From Streptomyces smyrnaeus (GTDB lineage Bacteria; Actinomycetota; Actinomycetes; Streptomycetales; Streptomycetaceae): a stretch of DNA of 56,615 nt. Where the stretch lies: the NCBI RefSeq assembly GCF_017676345.1, contig NZ_JAFFZM010000035.1:1-56615 (forward strand). The letters are read 5' to 3'. How positions within the stretch are numbered: the stretch's first letter is position 1; each line of letters begins with the position of its first letter. A model generated the notes under the pieces. It had not been told where the DNA came from, did no database searches, and worked only from the letters and a program-made list of their open reading frames with translations. Shown here one piece after another: positions 32,915 through 40,850 of the stretch. The position numbers and the translations under genes were made by a program.

Positions 32915-33142
32915 ATGCTCGATCGATGCGCAGTCGCGCTGACGATGCTGTCCACCACCCTGCAAGGCCGGTGGGAGACCGCGCGCGCGGAGATGAAGGC
33001 CCGTGCGGACGCCGGGGAGATCGCGGTCTCCACGGTCATCATCTGGGCCGCGGCCATCGGGGGAGCCATTGCCATCGCCGGAACCATCACCGCGGTCCTG
33101 CTGAAGGCCAACGGCAAGCTGGACTCGGTCTTCGACGGGTGA
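32915..33142 (+). CDS. Flp-like pilin
   Basis: The 75-residue protein has a 34-residue charged leader, then EIAVSTVIIWAAAIGGAIAI, a hydrophobic helix that fits the mature N-terminus of an actinobacterial Flp-type pilin, and a short tail (LLKANGKLDSVFDG). Processing probably falls before this helix at DAGEIAV. A prepilin peptidase gene was not seen in the window, so it may use a chromosomal one. GAGGAGG gives a strong ribosome binding site, as expected for an abundant subunit. The stop overlaps the next start (GTGA). Confidence 0.7.
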   Translation: MLDRCAVALTMLSTTLQGRWETARAEMKARADAGEIAVSTVIIWAAAIGGAIAIAGTITAVLLKANGKLDSVFDG

Positions 33143-33579
33143 GAGGGGAAGGGGAAAACGGTGCCGGCCGCCGGGCGTGGAGAAAGGAGCTGTGTTCGGA
33201 CCGGGGGGATGTGGTGGTGACCACCGCAGTGGTGCTGCCGCTGATCCTGGCGCTGGCCTGGATCGGTCTGCAGGCCATTACCTGGCACTTCGCCGCCGAG
33301 GCCGCGCTGACCGCAGCCCGTAAGGGAGCCCAGCAAGGCTCGGAGTACCAGGGCTCCGCCGCGGCCGGGAAGCGGAAAGCCAAGCAGTTCGCCGAACGGC
33401 TGGCCGGCGGCAACCTGCGGGCCGTGAGCGTCTCCAGCGCGGGCAGCACCCCGCAGCGCGTGCGGATCGTGGTCAGCGGCACCGCGCCCTCCCTCCTGCC
33501 GGGCAAGGACGGATGGCACATCACCCAGTCGGGCACCGCCCCAGTGGAACGGTGGACAAAGCCAGGGGAAGACCAGTGA
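33139..33579 (+). CDS. TadE-like minor pilin
   Basis: The 146-residue protein has a membrane segment (about 25-45, DVVVTTAVVLPLILALAWIG) with the Glu/Ala-rich helix that follows it in TadE proteins (FAAEAALTAARKGAQQG), then a strand-rich C-terminal domain (LRAVSVSSAGSTPQRVRIVV). TadE and TadF are pseudopilins that may initiate the pilus. The GTG at 33139 is the closest in-frame start after the pilin; a downstream GTG at 33168 is also possible. The 3' end overlaps the next gene. Confidence 0.72.
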   Translation: MRGEGENGAGRRAWRKELCSDRGDVVVTTAVVLPLILALAWIGLQAITWHFAAEAALTAARKGAQQGSEYQGSAAAGKRKAKQFAERLAGGNLRAVSVSSAGSTPQRVRIVVSGTAPSLLPGKDGWHITQSGTAPVERWTKPGEDQ

Positions 33580-34040
33580 GCGGTCTTCTGGCGCGTCGGG
33601 GCCGCGCCGTTCGGGGCGCTGCGGGCGATCGGGGCAGCGCGGCCGTCGAAGCGGCGCTGATGACCCCGACGTTGGTGATGCTGATCTCTTTGGCGCTGGC
33701 CGCCGGGCAGGTGGTGCGGGCTGGCAACGAGGTGGACGCGGCGGCCAAGGCTGCCGCCCGCGCCGCGTCCATCTCCCGCAGCCCCGCCGCAGCGCAGCGG
33801 GCCGCATACGCTGCCGCACAAGATTCACTCTCCGGGCAGGTCGCATGCGAATCGACCCAGGTGCGAGCTGACACCGCGGCGCTGAAAGTGCCGGTGGGGC
33901 AGGTTGCGAAGGTCACCGTCACAGTGCGCTGCACCGTGGACTACGGCGACCTGCTGATGCCTGGTGTGCCCGGCAGTAAGACGTTGACCGGTTCGTTCGC
34001 CAGCACCGTTGACAGGTTCCGGCAAAGGACGGTGTCGTGA
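33576..34040 (+). CDS. Second TadE-like minor pilin
   Basis: The 154-residue protein shows the TadE signature: DRGSAAVEAALMTPTLVMLI (membrane segment about 20-43) and VVRAGNEVDAAAKAAARAAS, with two Cys in the later part (VACESTQVRADTAAL and VTVRCTVDYGDLL). It is a paralogue of the preceding gene. The start is GTG 33576, overlapping the previous stop. The two TadE-like genes are transcribed with the pilin and TadG-like genes. Confidence 0.75.
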   Translation: MSGLLARRGRAVRGAAGDRGSAAVEAALMTPTLVMLISLALAAGQVVRAGNEVDAAAKAAARAASISRSPAAAQRAAYAAAQDSLSGQVACESTQVRADTAALKVPVGQVAKVTVTVRCTVDYGDLLMPGVPGSKTLTGSFASTVDRFRQRTVS

Positions 34041-34501
34041 TGCGGACGGCGAGGATGCTCCTGCCTCGTGTCCCCCGTCTGTCCGCAGAGGGACGGAGCC
34101 CGGATCGGGGCGGGATCTCAGTGTTCGTGGCGGTGGTCACCGCAGCGATGCTCGCCCTGCTCGGGGTCCTGGTGGTGGATGGCGGAGGCACGATGCGCGC
34201 GGCCTCCAACGCCGAGGCGCTCGCCCGGGAGGCGGCCCGGGCCGGGGGGCAGGCCATCGACGGGGGCGCCGCCATCGAGGGCGATGCCTGGCGCGTGAAG
34301 CCGGCGGACGCGACGGCCGCTGCGCACGCCTACTTGCGTTCGACGGGCACACGCGGCTCGGTGACGGTCTCCGGCGACGGAAAGACCATCCACGTCACCG
34401 TGCGCGACACCTACTCCTTCCGGTTCATGCCGGGCTCCCGGACCGTGACCGGCGAGGGAGAAGCGGTCCTGCTGCACGGCGTCGACGAGCCGGAAAACTA
34501 G
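34040..34501 (+). CDS. TadG-like/Tad_N pilus protein
   Basis: The 153-residue protein has a membrane segment at about 25-48 (GISVFVAVVTAAMLALLGVL) followed by VVDGGGTMRAASNAEALARE, the Tad_N/TadG-type N-terminal pattern. The later part (to 150) is strand-rich. It lacks the large VWA domain of Gram-negative TadG and is the short form used in actinobacteria. The ATG overlaps the preceding stop. It closes the pilus subunit block. Confidence 0.75.
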   Translation: MRTARMLLPRVPRLSAEGRSPDRGGISVFVAVVTAAMLALLGVLVVDGGGTMRAASNAEALAREAARAGGQAIDGGAAIEGDAWRVKPADATAAAHAYLRSTGTRGSVTVSGDGKTIHVTVRDTYSFRFMPGSRTVTGEGEAVLLHGVDEPEN

Positions 34502-34541
34502 TCACCCAGCCACGGTCGTTGATGAACGAAAGGGTCCCTCT

Positions 34542-37500
34542 GTGAGCAAACGCCGACCCGCCACGGTCCCTCCCCCACCAGCACAGCGCTCCGGCGCGGC
34601 CGTGGCCCGGGCACTGGCAAGCGTCCTGCTGCTGGCCGCTCTCCTGGCGGGCCTGCCCGTTCTGCTGGGCTGGGCCACGCCCCAGGTGTGGGAGACGGGC
34701 CGGGAGGATCTGGCGCATCTGCTGGACCGCCCGGATGGGGGCGGGGCTTTCATGCTGCTGCTGTTGGCCGTCGGCTGGGTCGCCTGGGCCCATTTCGCAT
34801 GCTCGGTGATCGTGGAAGCCGCTGCCCAGTTGCACGGCCGGGCCGCGCACCGGCGGCACCTGCTGGGCCCTAACCAGCGGTTGGCGGCCGTTCTGGTCGG
34901 CAGCGTATTGGTGCTGCTTCCCACCAGCAGCGCGCTGGCGACTCCGGCCACTGCCACGTCCGTTTCGGTTTCGCTGCACCACCAGCCGGCGACCGCCCAT
35001 GACGAGGGCTCAGGCGGGCAGCAGACTGCCGCAGCGCAGGAGAAGGACAAGGCCGCACACAGCACCAGGACGTATACGGTGCGCGAGGCCCGGCCCGCCG
35101 AAACGCTCGGCAGCATCGCAGAAGAGCAACTGGGATCGTTCGATGCCTGGCATGAGATCGCTGATCTCAATGAGGGCCGCGTCATGACCGACGGGCAAGT
35201 CTTCGACGCGCGCTTCCTCCAGCCCGGCTGGAAGCTTCTGCTGCCCGAAGCGGCCAGGGAAGCTGCCTCGGAGGACGACGACTCCGGGATGCGTCCGGCC
35301 GCCGCAGCCGAGCCAGAACGGGCTGACCGCTCCTACACCGTCCAGCCAGGCGACAACCTCTCCCGGATCGCTGAAGACGTCTACGGCGACGCCGGTAGGT
35401 ATCCGCAGATCGTGCGGGCGAATCCGGGCAAGCTCTCCGACCCGGACCTGATCTACCCAGGGCAGAAGCTGACCCTCCCGCACGCGGGAGACGCAAAGAC
35501 GCCCTCTCCCACCCGCCCGGACCACTCACCGGCCGAGACCAGCAACGACAAGCCCAAGGAGGCGGGCGGCCAGGAGCAGAAGGGCGGATCGGGCAATCCG
35601 GAGCGCGAAGGCGACCGCGGCGGCGCTGATGGGCGCGAGGACAACAAGCGCGAGGACCGCCCCGGCGACCAGGCGACGCTCACACCCTCCAAGCAGCCGC
35701 CCCAGGAAAGCACCCCGGGCGCAGCGAAGGAGGCCGGGCCCGTCGCAGACTCCGTGGTCACCGCTCCCCGGGTCTTGGGCGCGGGTGCACTGCTGGCCGC
35801 GGGGATGTGCGGTGCGCTCGGCGTCAAGCGCATCCTCCAGCAGCGGCGCCGTCGCCCGGGCGAGACGATCGCCGTCGAGGAGCCCACCGTGACCGAGCAG
35901 CGCATGACCGCTGCTGCCGAGCCCGGCAGCGTGGAGCGCCTGGATGCCGCCCTGCGGGCGCTGGGCCACAACCACGCCGCCGCACGGGCGCCCCTGCCGC
36001 CGCTGCGCGCAGCCCGGGTCACGGCTCGCAGCGTCCAGATCCTCCTCGACGACGCCAGCGAGTCCCTCGCTGCCGAGCTGATGGCACCCTTCGTTCCGCT
36101 GACGGAAGGCTGGTGGGAGGCGGCTGTGGGCGCCGACGTGCCGGCCGAGGGGCTGGAGCAGGTCCCCGCCCCCTACCCCGGACTGGTCGCTATCGGCAGC
36201 GGCGCTGAAGGGGAGCATGTGCTGCTGAACCTGCCCCACGCTCAGGTGCTGTTGTTGGACGGACCGCCGGAGCGGGTGCGGGAGGTGGCCCGCGCCGTGG
36301 CGCTGGATGCGGCCACCTGCGCGTGGAGCGACCATTCCGAGATCCTCACCGTGGGCCTCGGCCAGGAGCTGCCTGCGCTGCTGCCCAAGGGCCGCGTACG
36401 TGCCGTGCCCCACCTGGCCGCCGCTGCCCGGGACTTGGGCGAGATCCTCCTCGAAGCCCACCAGCAGGCCGCCGACGACGACGCGGACGCGCTCTTGCCG
36501 TGGCTGCTGGTGTGTGCGGCCGAAGCCGAGCCCGACCAGGCCTGGGCCCTGGCCGATGCCCTGGCAGCCGCCCGGAGCGCACCTGTGGCTCTGGTGCTGC
36601 CCGCCGAGGCGGTGGCTGCCGTCTTCCCGCAGGCCGAACGGTTGGACGCCGCCCAGGACGAGGCCCAGCCCTGCGCGCTGGCCGGGCAGTCCCTGCGTCT
36701 GGGCCGCGTCACCGACGACGAGTACGACGATCTCGTCGCCGGCCTTCGGATCGCCGATCGGCCCGCTCAGCCAGCCCGGGCTGAGTGGCAGCATGTCCCC
36801 GCCGCCGTCCCGCAACAAAGCGAGGCCGCCGCCTCCCTGGCCCCCGTCGCCGTGTCCGGTCAGCACGCCCCGGAACCGGCGGTCGCCGTCCAGGTGCAGG
36901 CGAACAGCACGTCCACCGCAGCCCGCGACAGTGACGCGGGCGAGGCCTCACCCTTCCCCGCTCTGTTGGCCGCGGTGAAGGATCCCGGGCGCGTCCCTGC
37001 CACGGCACAGACGCACGGAGAGGAGGAGGCTGGGGCCGGCGCCGAGCAGCCGCTGCACCAGGGCCGCCAGTCCGGCCAAGCCGCTCAGGAGCCGGTCGGG
37101 CCCGGCTCGGACACCGACAGCGGGCCAAGCCTGGAGGAGGACGCAGACGGACCGCAGATCAACGTGCTGGGGCCGGTGGAGGTCAGCGGTGTGGCGGCCT
37201 CCGGCCACGGATACAAGATCGCCGCGCTGGCTGCCCTGCTCTACCTGCGCCCCGGCCGCAGTGCCATGGAGCTGTGTGAGGCCATGGACCCGAACAAGCC
37301 GTGGAGCAAAGCCACCTTGCAGTCCCGGGTCAGCGAGCTGCGCGCCCGGCTGGGCACCGCCCCGGACGGCACCGCCTACCTGCCACGCGATAGGCAGCGC
37401 CCGTACCGCTTCGCCCCCCAGGTGCAGTGCGACTGGGCGCACTTCCAGCGCCTGGCCCGCCGCGGTCTGGAAGCCGGGCCTCCGGCGGGACTGCCGGACC

Positions 37501-37886
37501 TGGCGGCGGCGCTGGCGCTGGTGCGCGGCCGTCCGCTGACCGGCCCGTCCGGTGCCGATCTGCCCTGGGCCACCCCGCTCATCCAGGAGATGCTCTCGCG
37601 CATCATCGACGTCGCCCACACCATCGCCACTTGGCACCGCACAGGGCCGCGCCCCGACCTGGATGCGGCCCGGCAGGCGCTTACCACCGCACTCGCCGTC
37701 GACGACACTGCGGACGTCCTGTATCAGGACTGGATCCGGGTAGAAGCTGCCGCGGGCAACCGTGCCGGTGTCTACCAGGCCGTCGAGCAGATCAACGCCG
37801 TCTGCCGCCGCCTGGATGTGGAGATGCTGCCCGAGACCGAGGCGGTGATCGAGGACGTCCTCAGTTCCCCCGCCCGCACCGCATGA
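34542..37886 (+). CDS. LysM and BTAD domain membrane protein
   Basis: The 1114-residue protein has membrane segments near 25-45, 70-92 and 112-132. Two LysM-type segments follow: about 177-237 (AETLGSIAEEQLGSFDAWHE) and 264-313 (YTVQPGDNLSRIAEDVYGD). A Pro/Glu/Lys-rich region comes next, then another membrane segment (about 410-425, VLGAGALLAAGMCGALGV) and a Lys/Arg-rich stop-transfer. After a large helical middle there is a C-terminal BTAD domain (about 870-1112, IAALAALLYLRPGRSAMELC then ELRARLGTAP). LysM binds peptidoglycan and BTAD is an effector domain in SARP-type regulators. One protein could thus link wall contact to a cytoplasmic signal, but that is inference. It follows the pilus genes after 40 bases. 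Confidence 0.75.
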   Translation: MSKRRPATVPPPPAQRSGAAVARALASVLLLAALLAGLPVLLGWATPQVWETGREDLAHLLDRPDGGGAFMLLLLAVGWVAWAHFACSVIVEAAAQLHGRAAHRRHLLGPNQRLAAVLVGSVLVLLPTSSALATPATATSVSVSLHHQPATAHDEGSGGQQTAAAQEKDKAAHSTRTYTVREARPAETLGSIAEEQLGSFDAWHEIADLNEGRVMTDGQVFDARFLQPGWKLLLPEAAREAASEDDDSGMRPAAAAEPERADRSYTVQPGDNLSRIAEDVYGDAGRYPQIVRANPGKLSDPDLIYPGQKLTLPHAGDAKTPSPTRPDHSPAETSNDKPKEAGGQEQKGGSGNPEREGDRGGADGREDNKREDRPGDQATLTPSKQPPQESTPGAAKEAGPVADSVVTAPRVLGAGALLAAGMCGALGVKRILQQRRRRPGETIAVEEPTVTEQRMTAAAEPGSVERLDAALRALGHNHAAARAPLPPLRAARVTARSVQILLDDASESLAAELMAPFVPLTEGWWEAAVGADVPAEGLEQVPAPYPGLVAIGSGAEGEHVLLNLPHAQVLLLDGPPERVREVARAVALDAATCAWSDHSEILTVGLGQELPALLPKGRVRAVPHLAAAARDLGEILLEAHQQAADDDADALLPWLLVCAAEAEPDQAWALADALAAARSAPVALVLPAEAVAAVFPQAERLDAAQDEAQPCALAGQSLRLGRVTDDEYDDLVAGLRIADRPAQPARAEWQHVPAAVPQQSEAAASLAPVAVSGQHAPEPAVAVQVQANSTSTAARDSDAGEASPFPALLAAVKDPGRVPATAQTHGEEEAGAGAEQPLHQGRQSGQAAQEPVGPGSDTDSGPSLEEDADGPQINVLGPVEVSGVAASGHGYKIAALAALLYLRPGRSAMELCEAMDPNKPWSKATLQSRVSELRARLGTAPDGTAYLPRDRQRPYRFAPQVQCDWAHFQRLARRGLEAGPPAGLPDLAAALALVRGRPLTGPSGADLPWATPLIQEMLSRIIDVAHTIATWHRTGPRPDLDAARQALTTALAVDDTADVLYQDWIRVEAAAGNRAGVYQAVEQINAVCRRLDVEMLPETEAVIEDVLSSPARTA

Positions 37887-37891
37887 CACGT

Positions 37892-37920
37892 CCGCCCTGC
37901 GGCCACCGGGCCGCAGGCGG
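37892..37920 (+). terminator. Hairpin after the LysM-BTAD gene
   Basis: An inverted repeat with core CTGCGGCC / GGCCGCAG and a 4-base loop, extended by CCGCC/GCGG, begins 6 bases after the stop codon. It may close the large rightward operon, since the next gene has its own start site. Confidence 0.65.
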
Positions 37921-37951
37921 ATCGCGGCAGCCGTCTTCAGGAAGAATCGAC

Positions 37952-38644
37952 ATGCCTGTTCACATCAGCAGCGACATCCGCGAACACATCGGCGAGGCCG
38001 AGGCCGACCGGTTCGCCCGTTCACGCATCTACACCTGCACTCAATGCGGGACAGCTGGTGACGCGAGCCGCGAGCCGGCCATCGCCACACTCGCCGTCAG
38101 CCCCGAACTCTCCCACTTGGGCATCGCCCACCAACGGTGCGCACCCACGGAGGTGATCCGCCACTACCCGAGCGGCCACCTGAAGCCCGCCACACGCACC
38201 GACCTCATCCCCCGCGCCATCGGCATCCCCTCCCCCGACGGGACCCGGCCCGGCCTCCTGCTGGCCTGGGAAGAGACCGTCATGCTGTTGCCTGCCGAGG
38301 GGGAGGCTGCCGCGCCGGTGCTCCAGTACCTGCTCAACCAAGGCCTGCACCGGCTCTCGGCCCTGGGCAAGACGCCTCCCCCATGTCCCGGATGGCTCGT
38401 GCGCCAGGGCCCCGGGGAGGCGCTCCAGGTCGACGGGCCCGGAAACCGGCATCTCGAGGACGGTCGCATGACCGCACCGACGACCTGGCGGTCTCTGGTC
38501 GCCACGGCCGGAGAGGTGATGCTGCTGATGGGGCAGCTCGACCTCGAGACGCTGTACGCAGCCGAGCCGCCGTGGTCGTCCTACCAACAAGCACTGCGCG
38601 AAGGCCGTCTGCTGGCCGGGACCGTCCCCGTGACGCTGCTGTGA
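37952..38644 (+). CDS. Unknown protein with possible zinc site
   Basis: The 230-residue protein has a CxxC pair near residue 28-31 (YTCTQCGTAG) and a His-x2-Cys nearby (HQRCAP), possibly a small zinc ribbon. A hydrophobic core follows (RPGLLLAWEETVMLLPAEGE), with a helical C-terminal half (WRSLVATAGEVMLLMGQLDL). I recall similar unknowns near actinobacterial transfer loci, but the family is unnamed. AGGAAG lies 9 bases before the ATG. It is the last rightward gene before the methyltransferase on the other strand. Confidence 0.6.
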   Translation: MPVHISSDIREHIGEAEADRFARSRIYTCTQCGTAGDASREPAIATLAVSPELSHLGIAHQRCAPTEVIRHYPSGHLKPATRTDLIPRAIGIPSPDGTRPGLLLAWEETVMLLPAEGEAAAPVLQYLLNQGLHRLSALGKTPPPCPGWLVRQGPGEALQVDGPGNRHLEDGRMTAPTTWRSLVATAGEVMLLMGQLDLETLYAAEPPWSSYQQALREGRLLAGTVPVTLL

Positions 38645-38650
38645 GGGCTG

Positions 38651-38816
38651 AGAAAGGAGCTCCTGGCCGATCCCCTTGCTGGCCGGGCGCGCCCGCCTGG
38701 GTCGTCTCACCCATCCGCTGGTACGCGGGCTGCTGCACCAGGTGTCGGATTGCTTCGTTCACTGCGGCGTCCCAGAGCTGTGGGCCCAGGACAGGGGGGT
38801 CACGACGCTACGGTAG
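38651..38816 (+). pseudogene. Possible gene remnant
   Basis: Between a good ribosome binding site (GAAAGGAG, 38651) and a TAG at 38814-38816 the sense reads ELLADPLAGRAR in one frame and then RLGRLTHPLVRGLLHQVSDC and PELWAQDRGVTTLR in another. It looks like a short protein of about 55 residues with a one-base frameshift. No family is recognised and the call is weak. Confidence 0.3.
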
Positions 38817-38832
38817 GGCGCCTGTCTGACAG

Positions 38833-39870
38833 CTACTTCGCCAGCCGCACGCGGTGTCCGTCCGAGTCCGCAGTGACCCAGTAGCGGTCAGGCCCGGGCC
38901 GACCCTCACGCTCCCAGTCGGCGTGGGCCTTCTCCAACTCCTCCCACAGAGGCCGCTCACCCCACTCCCACACCGCACCCGTGCCATCGGCGTGCGCGGC
39001 CGACCCGGCGCCGTCGTCCAGCCACGCCTGGTAGGTCCCGTCCCGCTGTTCGCCGGACAGATGCACGCCCGGCATCCGCATATGGACGTGTACCTGGCAG
39101 CCGACATCGGCTACGCAGCGGGTATCCAGCTCGGTCGGAGACTTCCAGCTCGGCCCTGTGGGGCGGGCGAAGGCGCTCCCGAGTGTGCGGGAGGGCATGA
39201 AGTCGGCACCTGCCACGAACCGGCCCTGCGCAGCTCCCATTCCGTTGGCGGTGAGCCGGGCCAGGCCCGCACCCCAGATCGGGGCAACGATCACAGCTCC
39301 CGGTGCGCTCTGCGCAAGGAGCGTAGCGGGGACGGCCCGTACCGAGCAGGTGAGGACGATGCGCTGGTACGGGGCGGCGTCCGGCCAGCCGCGTTCACCG
39401 TCCGCGCACACGACCCGGGCCGTCTGGCCGGCCTGGCGCAGCGCCTGCTCGGCGGAGCGTGCGACAGCGGGGTCGACTTCGAGGGTGGTGACGCGGTCGG
39501 GGCCGGCGCGGTGGGTGAGCAGGGCGGCGTTCCACCCGGTGCCGGTGCCGATCTCCAGTACCGCGTCGCCCAGCTGCGGGTCGAGGTGGTGGAGCATCGC
39601 GGTGACCATCGACGGCTTCGAGTTGGAGGAGGTGGGCGTCCCGTCGGGGGCGCGTTGGGTGATGACGGGCTCGTCGCTGTACACCAGGTCCCACCAGTCG
39701 CCCGGGTCCGTCTCTCTGTCCACGGGGGTGCGGTCGCCGTGACGCCACACCTGGGCGGGGATGAACCGGTGGCGCGGCAGCGCCTCCAGGGGCGGGCGCC
39801 ACAGGCTGGAGAGGTGTCCGGCGTGCTGAAGGTGGTCCAGGAGGGCGCGGTTGCGTTCGGCTCCGGTCAT
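38833..39870 (-). CDS. PIMT-type methyltransferase
   Basis: The 345-residue protein matches protein-L-isoaspartate methyltransferase-like enzymes: LPRHRFIPAQVW near the N-terminus, SSNSKPSMVTAMLHHL, the SAM-binding motif VLEIGTGTGWNAALL and YQRIVLTCSVRAVPATLLAQ. A C-terminal domain of about 120 residues follows the catalytic part. Such enzymes occur in ATP-grasp-modified peptide (graspetide) clusters, where they methylate Asp/Glu side chains or convert them. The upstream 35-residue acidic ORF overlaps its start (TGATG), suggesting translational coupling. No ATP-grasp gene is nearby. A general repair role is the alternative. Confidence 0.75.
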   Translation of the reverse strand: MTGAERNRALLDHLQHAGHLSSLWRPPLEALPRHRFIPAQVWRHGDRTPVDRETDPGDWWDLVYSDEPVITQRAPDGTPTSSNSKPSMVTAMLHHLDPQLGDAVLEIGTGTGWNAALLTHRAGPDRVTTLEVDPAVARSAEQALRQAGQTARVVCADGERGWPDAAPYQRIVLTCSVRAVPATLLAQSAPGAVIVAPIWGAGLARLTANGMGAAQGRFVAGADFMPSRTLGSAFARPTGPSWKSPTELDTRCVADVGCQVHVHMRMPGVHLSGEQRDGTYQAWLDDGAGSAAHADGTGAVWEWGERPLWEELEKAHADWEREGRPGPDRYWVTADSDGHRVRLAK

Positions 39871-39977
39871 CAGTCGCTGTCATCGCTGTCGTCGGGCTGA
39901 CTGGGCCCGGAGCCGTCCGGGCTGGGGTCCGGTGGCTCGTAGGGCTTGTCCGAGGGTTCGCCCCTGTGCCGGTCCAC
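39870..39977 (-). CDS. Acidic 35-residue peptide, possible modified-peptide precursor
   Basis: The ORF starts at a GTG with GGAAGGAGC 6 bases upstream and ends in a stop that overlaps the methyltransferase ATG. The peptide ends in GPSQPDDSDDSD and its middle is rich in Pro, Asp and Ser. Acidic C-terminal segments next to a PIMT-like enzyme are the pattern of graspetide precursors, but the length is short and no leader-like sequence is obvious. An upstream in-frame GTG at 40052 would give a 60-residue form. Alternatively it is a short translated leader controlling the enzyme. Confidence 0.45.
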   Translation of the reverse strand: MDRHRGEPSDKPYEPPDPSPDGSGPSQPDDSDDSD

Positions 39978-40149
39978 GACGGTGCTCCTTCCGTCAGCTG
40001 TCCAGTCACGTTCGAGGATGGCGAAGAGGGCGACAGCGCCACAAGAGCGCACGGATGCGTCCGCATGCGCTGAGTCGTTTAAGCAGGGTCGAGGCTGTCA
40101 GCAGTGATCGGGCGAAGGAGAGCCTCCGTGCCGGTGAGGTCGTTGAGTA

Positions 40150-40560
40150 CAACATCAGCACCGGCTGCCCGCTGCTGGCAGTCCTTCCTCCGCTACTTCT
40201 ACGTCGAGCACACCTTCCGCATGCTCAAGCAGACGCTCGGCTGTGAAACCGCGTCTGCGCAGCTCGGCCGTGGCGGATCGGTGGATGTGACTGGTCATCG
40301 CCACCCATACCAGCTCTGGCTGGCGCGTCCCCTCGCCATCGACCTGCGTCGGCCCTGGGAGCGAAGGACGGAGCCAAACAAGCTCACCCCGGCTTGCGTC
40401 CGCAGGGGGTCCCGGAACCTCCACGCGGAGGTCACCTTGCGGGCGCGTGCACCGCAACCTCCCGGTCCGGCCCCGGACGACCGCCGGGCTCAAAGAACCG
40501 TCACGGAGCAGCCCGTCAAGGCGTGGGTCGCGTCCTCGCCACCGGACAGGCACACGCACG
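40150..40560 (+). pseudogene. Transposase C-terminal remnant
   Basis: The sense begins LRYFYVEHTFRMLKQTLG, the part of a DDE transposase around and after the catalytic Glu, then shifts frame to VKPRLRSSAVADRW with a stop, LVIATHTSS, back to LARPLAIDLRRPWERRTEPN and LTPACVRRG, and finally to GPGRPPGSKNRHG in a third frame. At least two frameshifts and a stop break it. I recall this order (LRLARPLAADLRRPWE, then GRPPGSKN) in Streptomyces transposases. The N-terminal catalytic part is missing. Confidence 0.6.
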
Positions 40561-40754
40561 CCCCACCCATCACAAGGAGAGGACAAACCGCCGCAGAACT
40601 GCGCTTTCACCCGGGTGACGCGCCGTCCTTTTGAGGAAGCCCTTCGTTGCATGACCTGCCTCAAACAACCCTCAAACCGCTCGTGCCCGAACAGCAGGGT
40701 CCAGATAAACGAAAAGCTCAGACGCTGATTTTGATGCCCACGTGAGCCGGGTCT

Positions 40755-40808
40755 GGTGTTTCGGGCTGGTCCGAAACACCTGGGCCGGGTCCGTGTGCCG
40801 GGCCCAGG
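40755..40808 (+). promoter_or_regulatory. Tandem perfect inverted repeats before a secreted protein
   Basis: GGTGTTTCGG and its complement (40755-40764 / 40771-40780) flank a 6-base spacer. A second repeat CCTGGGCC / GGCCCAGG (40779-40786 / 40801-40808) overlaps its end. They lie 43-96 bases before the start codon, so an operator or transcription start control is likely. A terminator of the older transposase transcript is the alternative. Confidence 0.5.
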
Positions 40809-40850
40809 ATTGGGACAACAGGCCCCGCACCCGACAACAAGGGGAAAAGC

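Noticed and set aside
35526..36866. Minus-strand open frame opposite the LysM-BTAD gene
   Set aside because: No domains, no ribosome binding site, Gly/Gln-rich antisense composition.
37427..37951. N-terminal extension of the 230-residue protein at 37.95 kb
   Set aside because: This part overlaps the BTAD coding region and has shadow composition; AGGAAG and the Cys cluster support 37952.
38854..39900. Plus-strand open frame opposite the methyltransferase
   Set aside because: The methyltransferase shows a clear SAM motif and start site; this frame is its antisense shadow.
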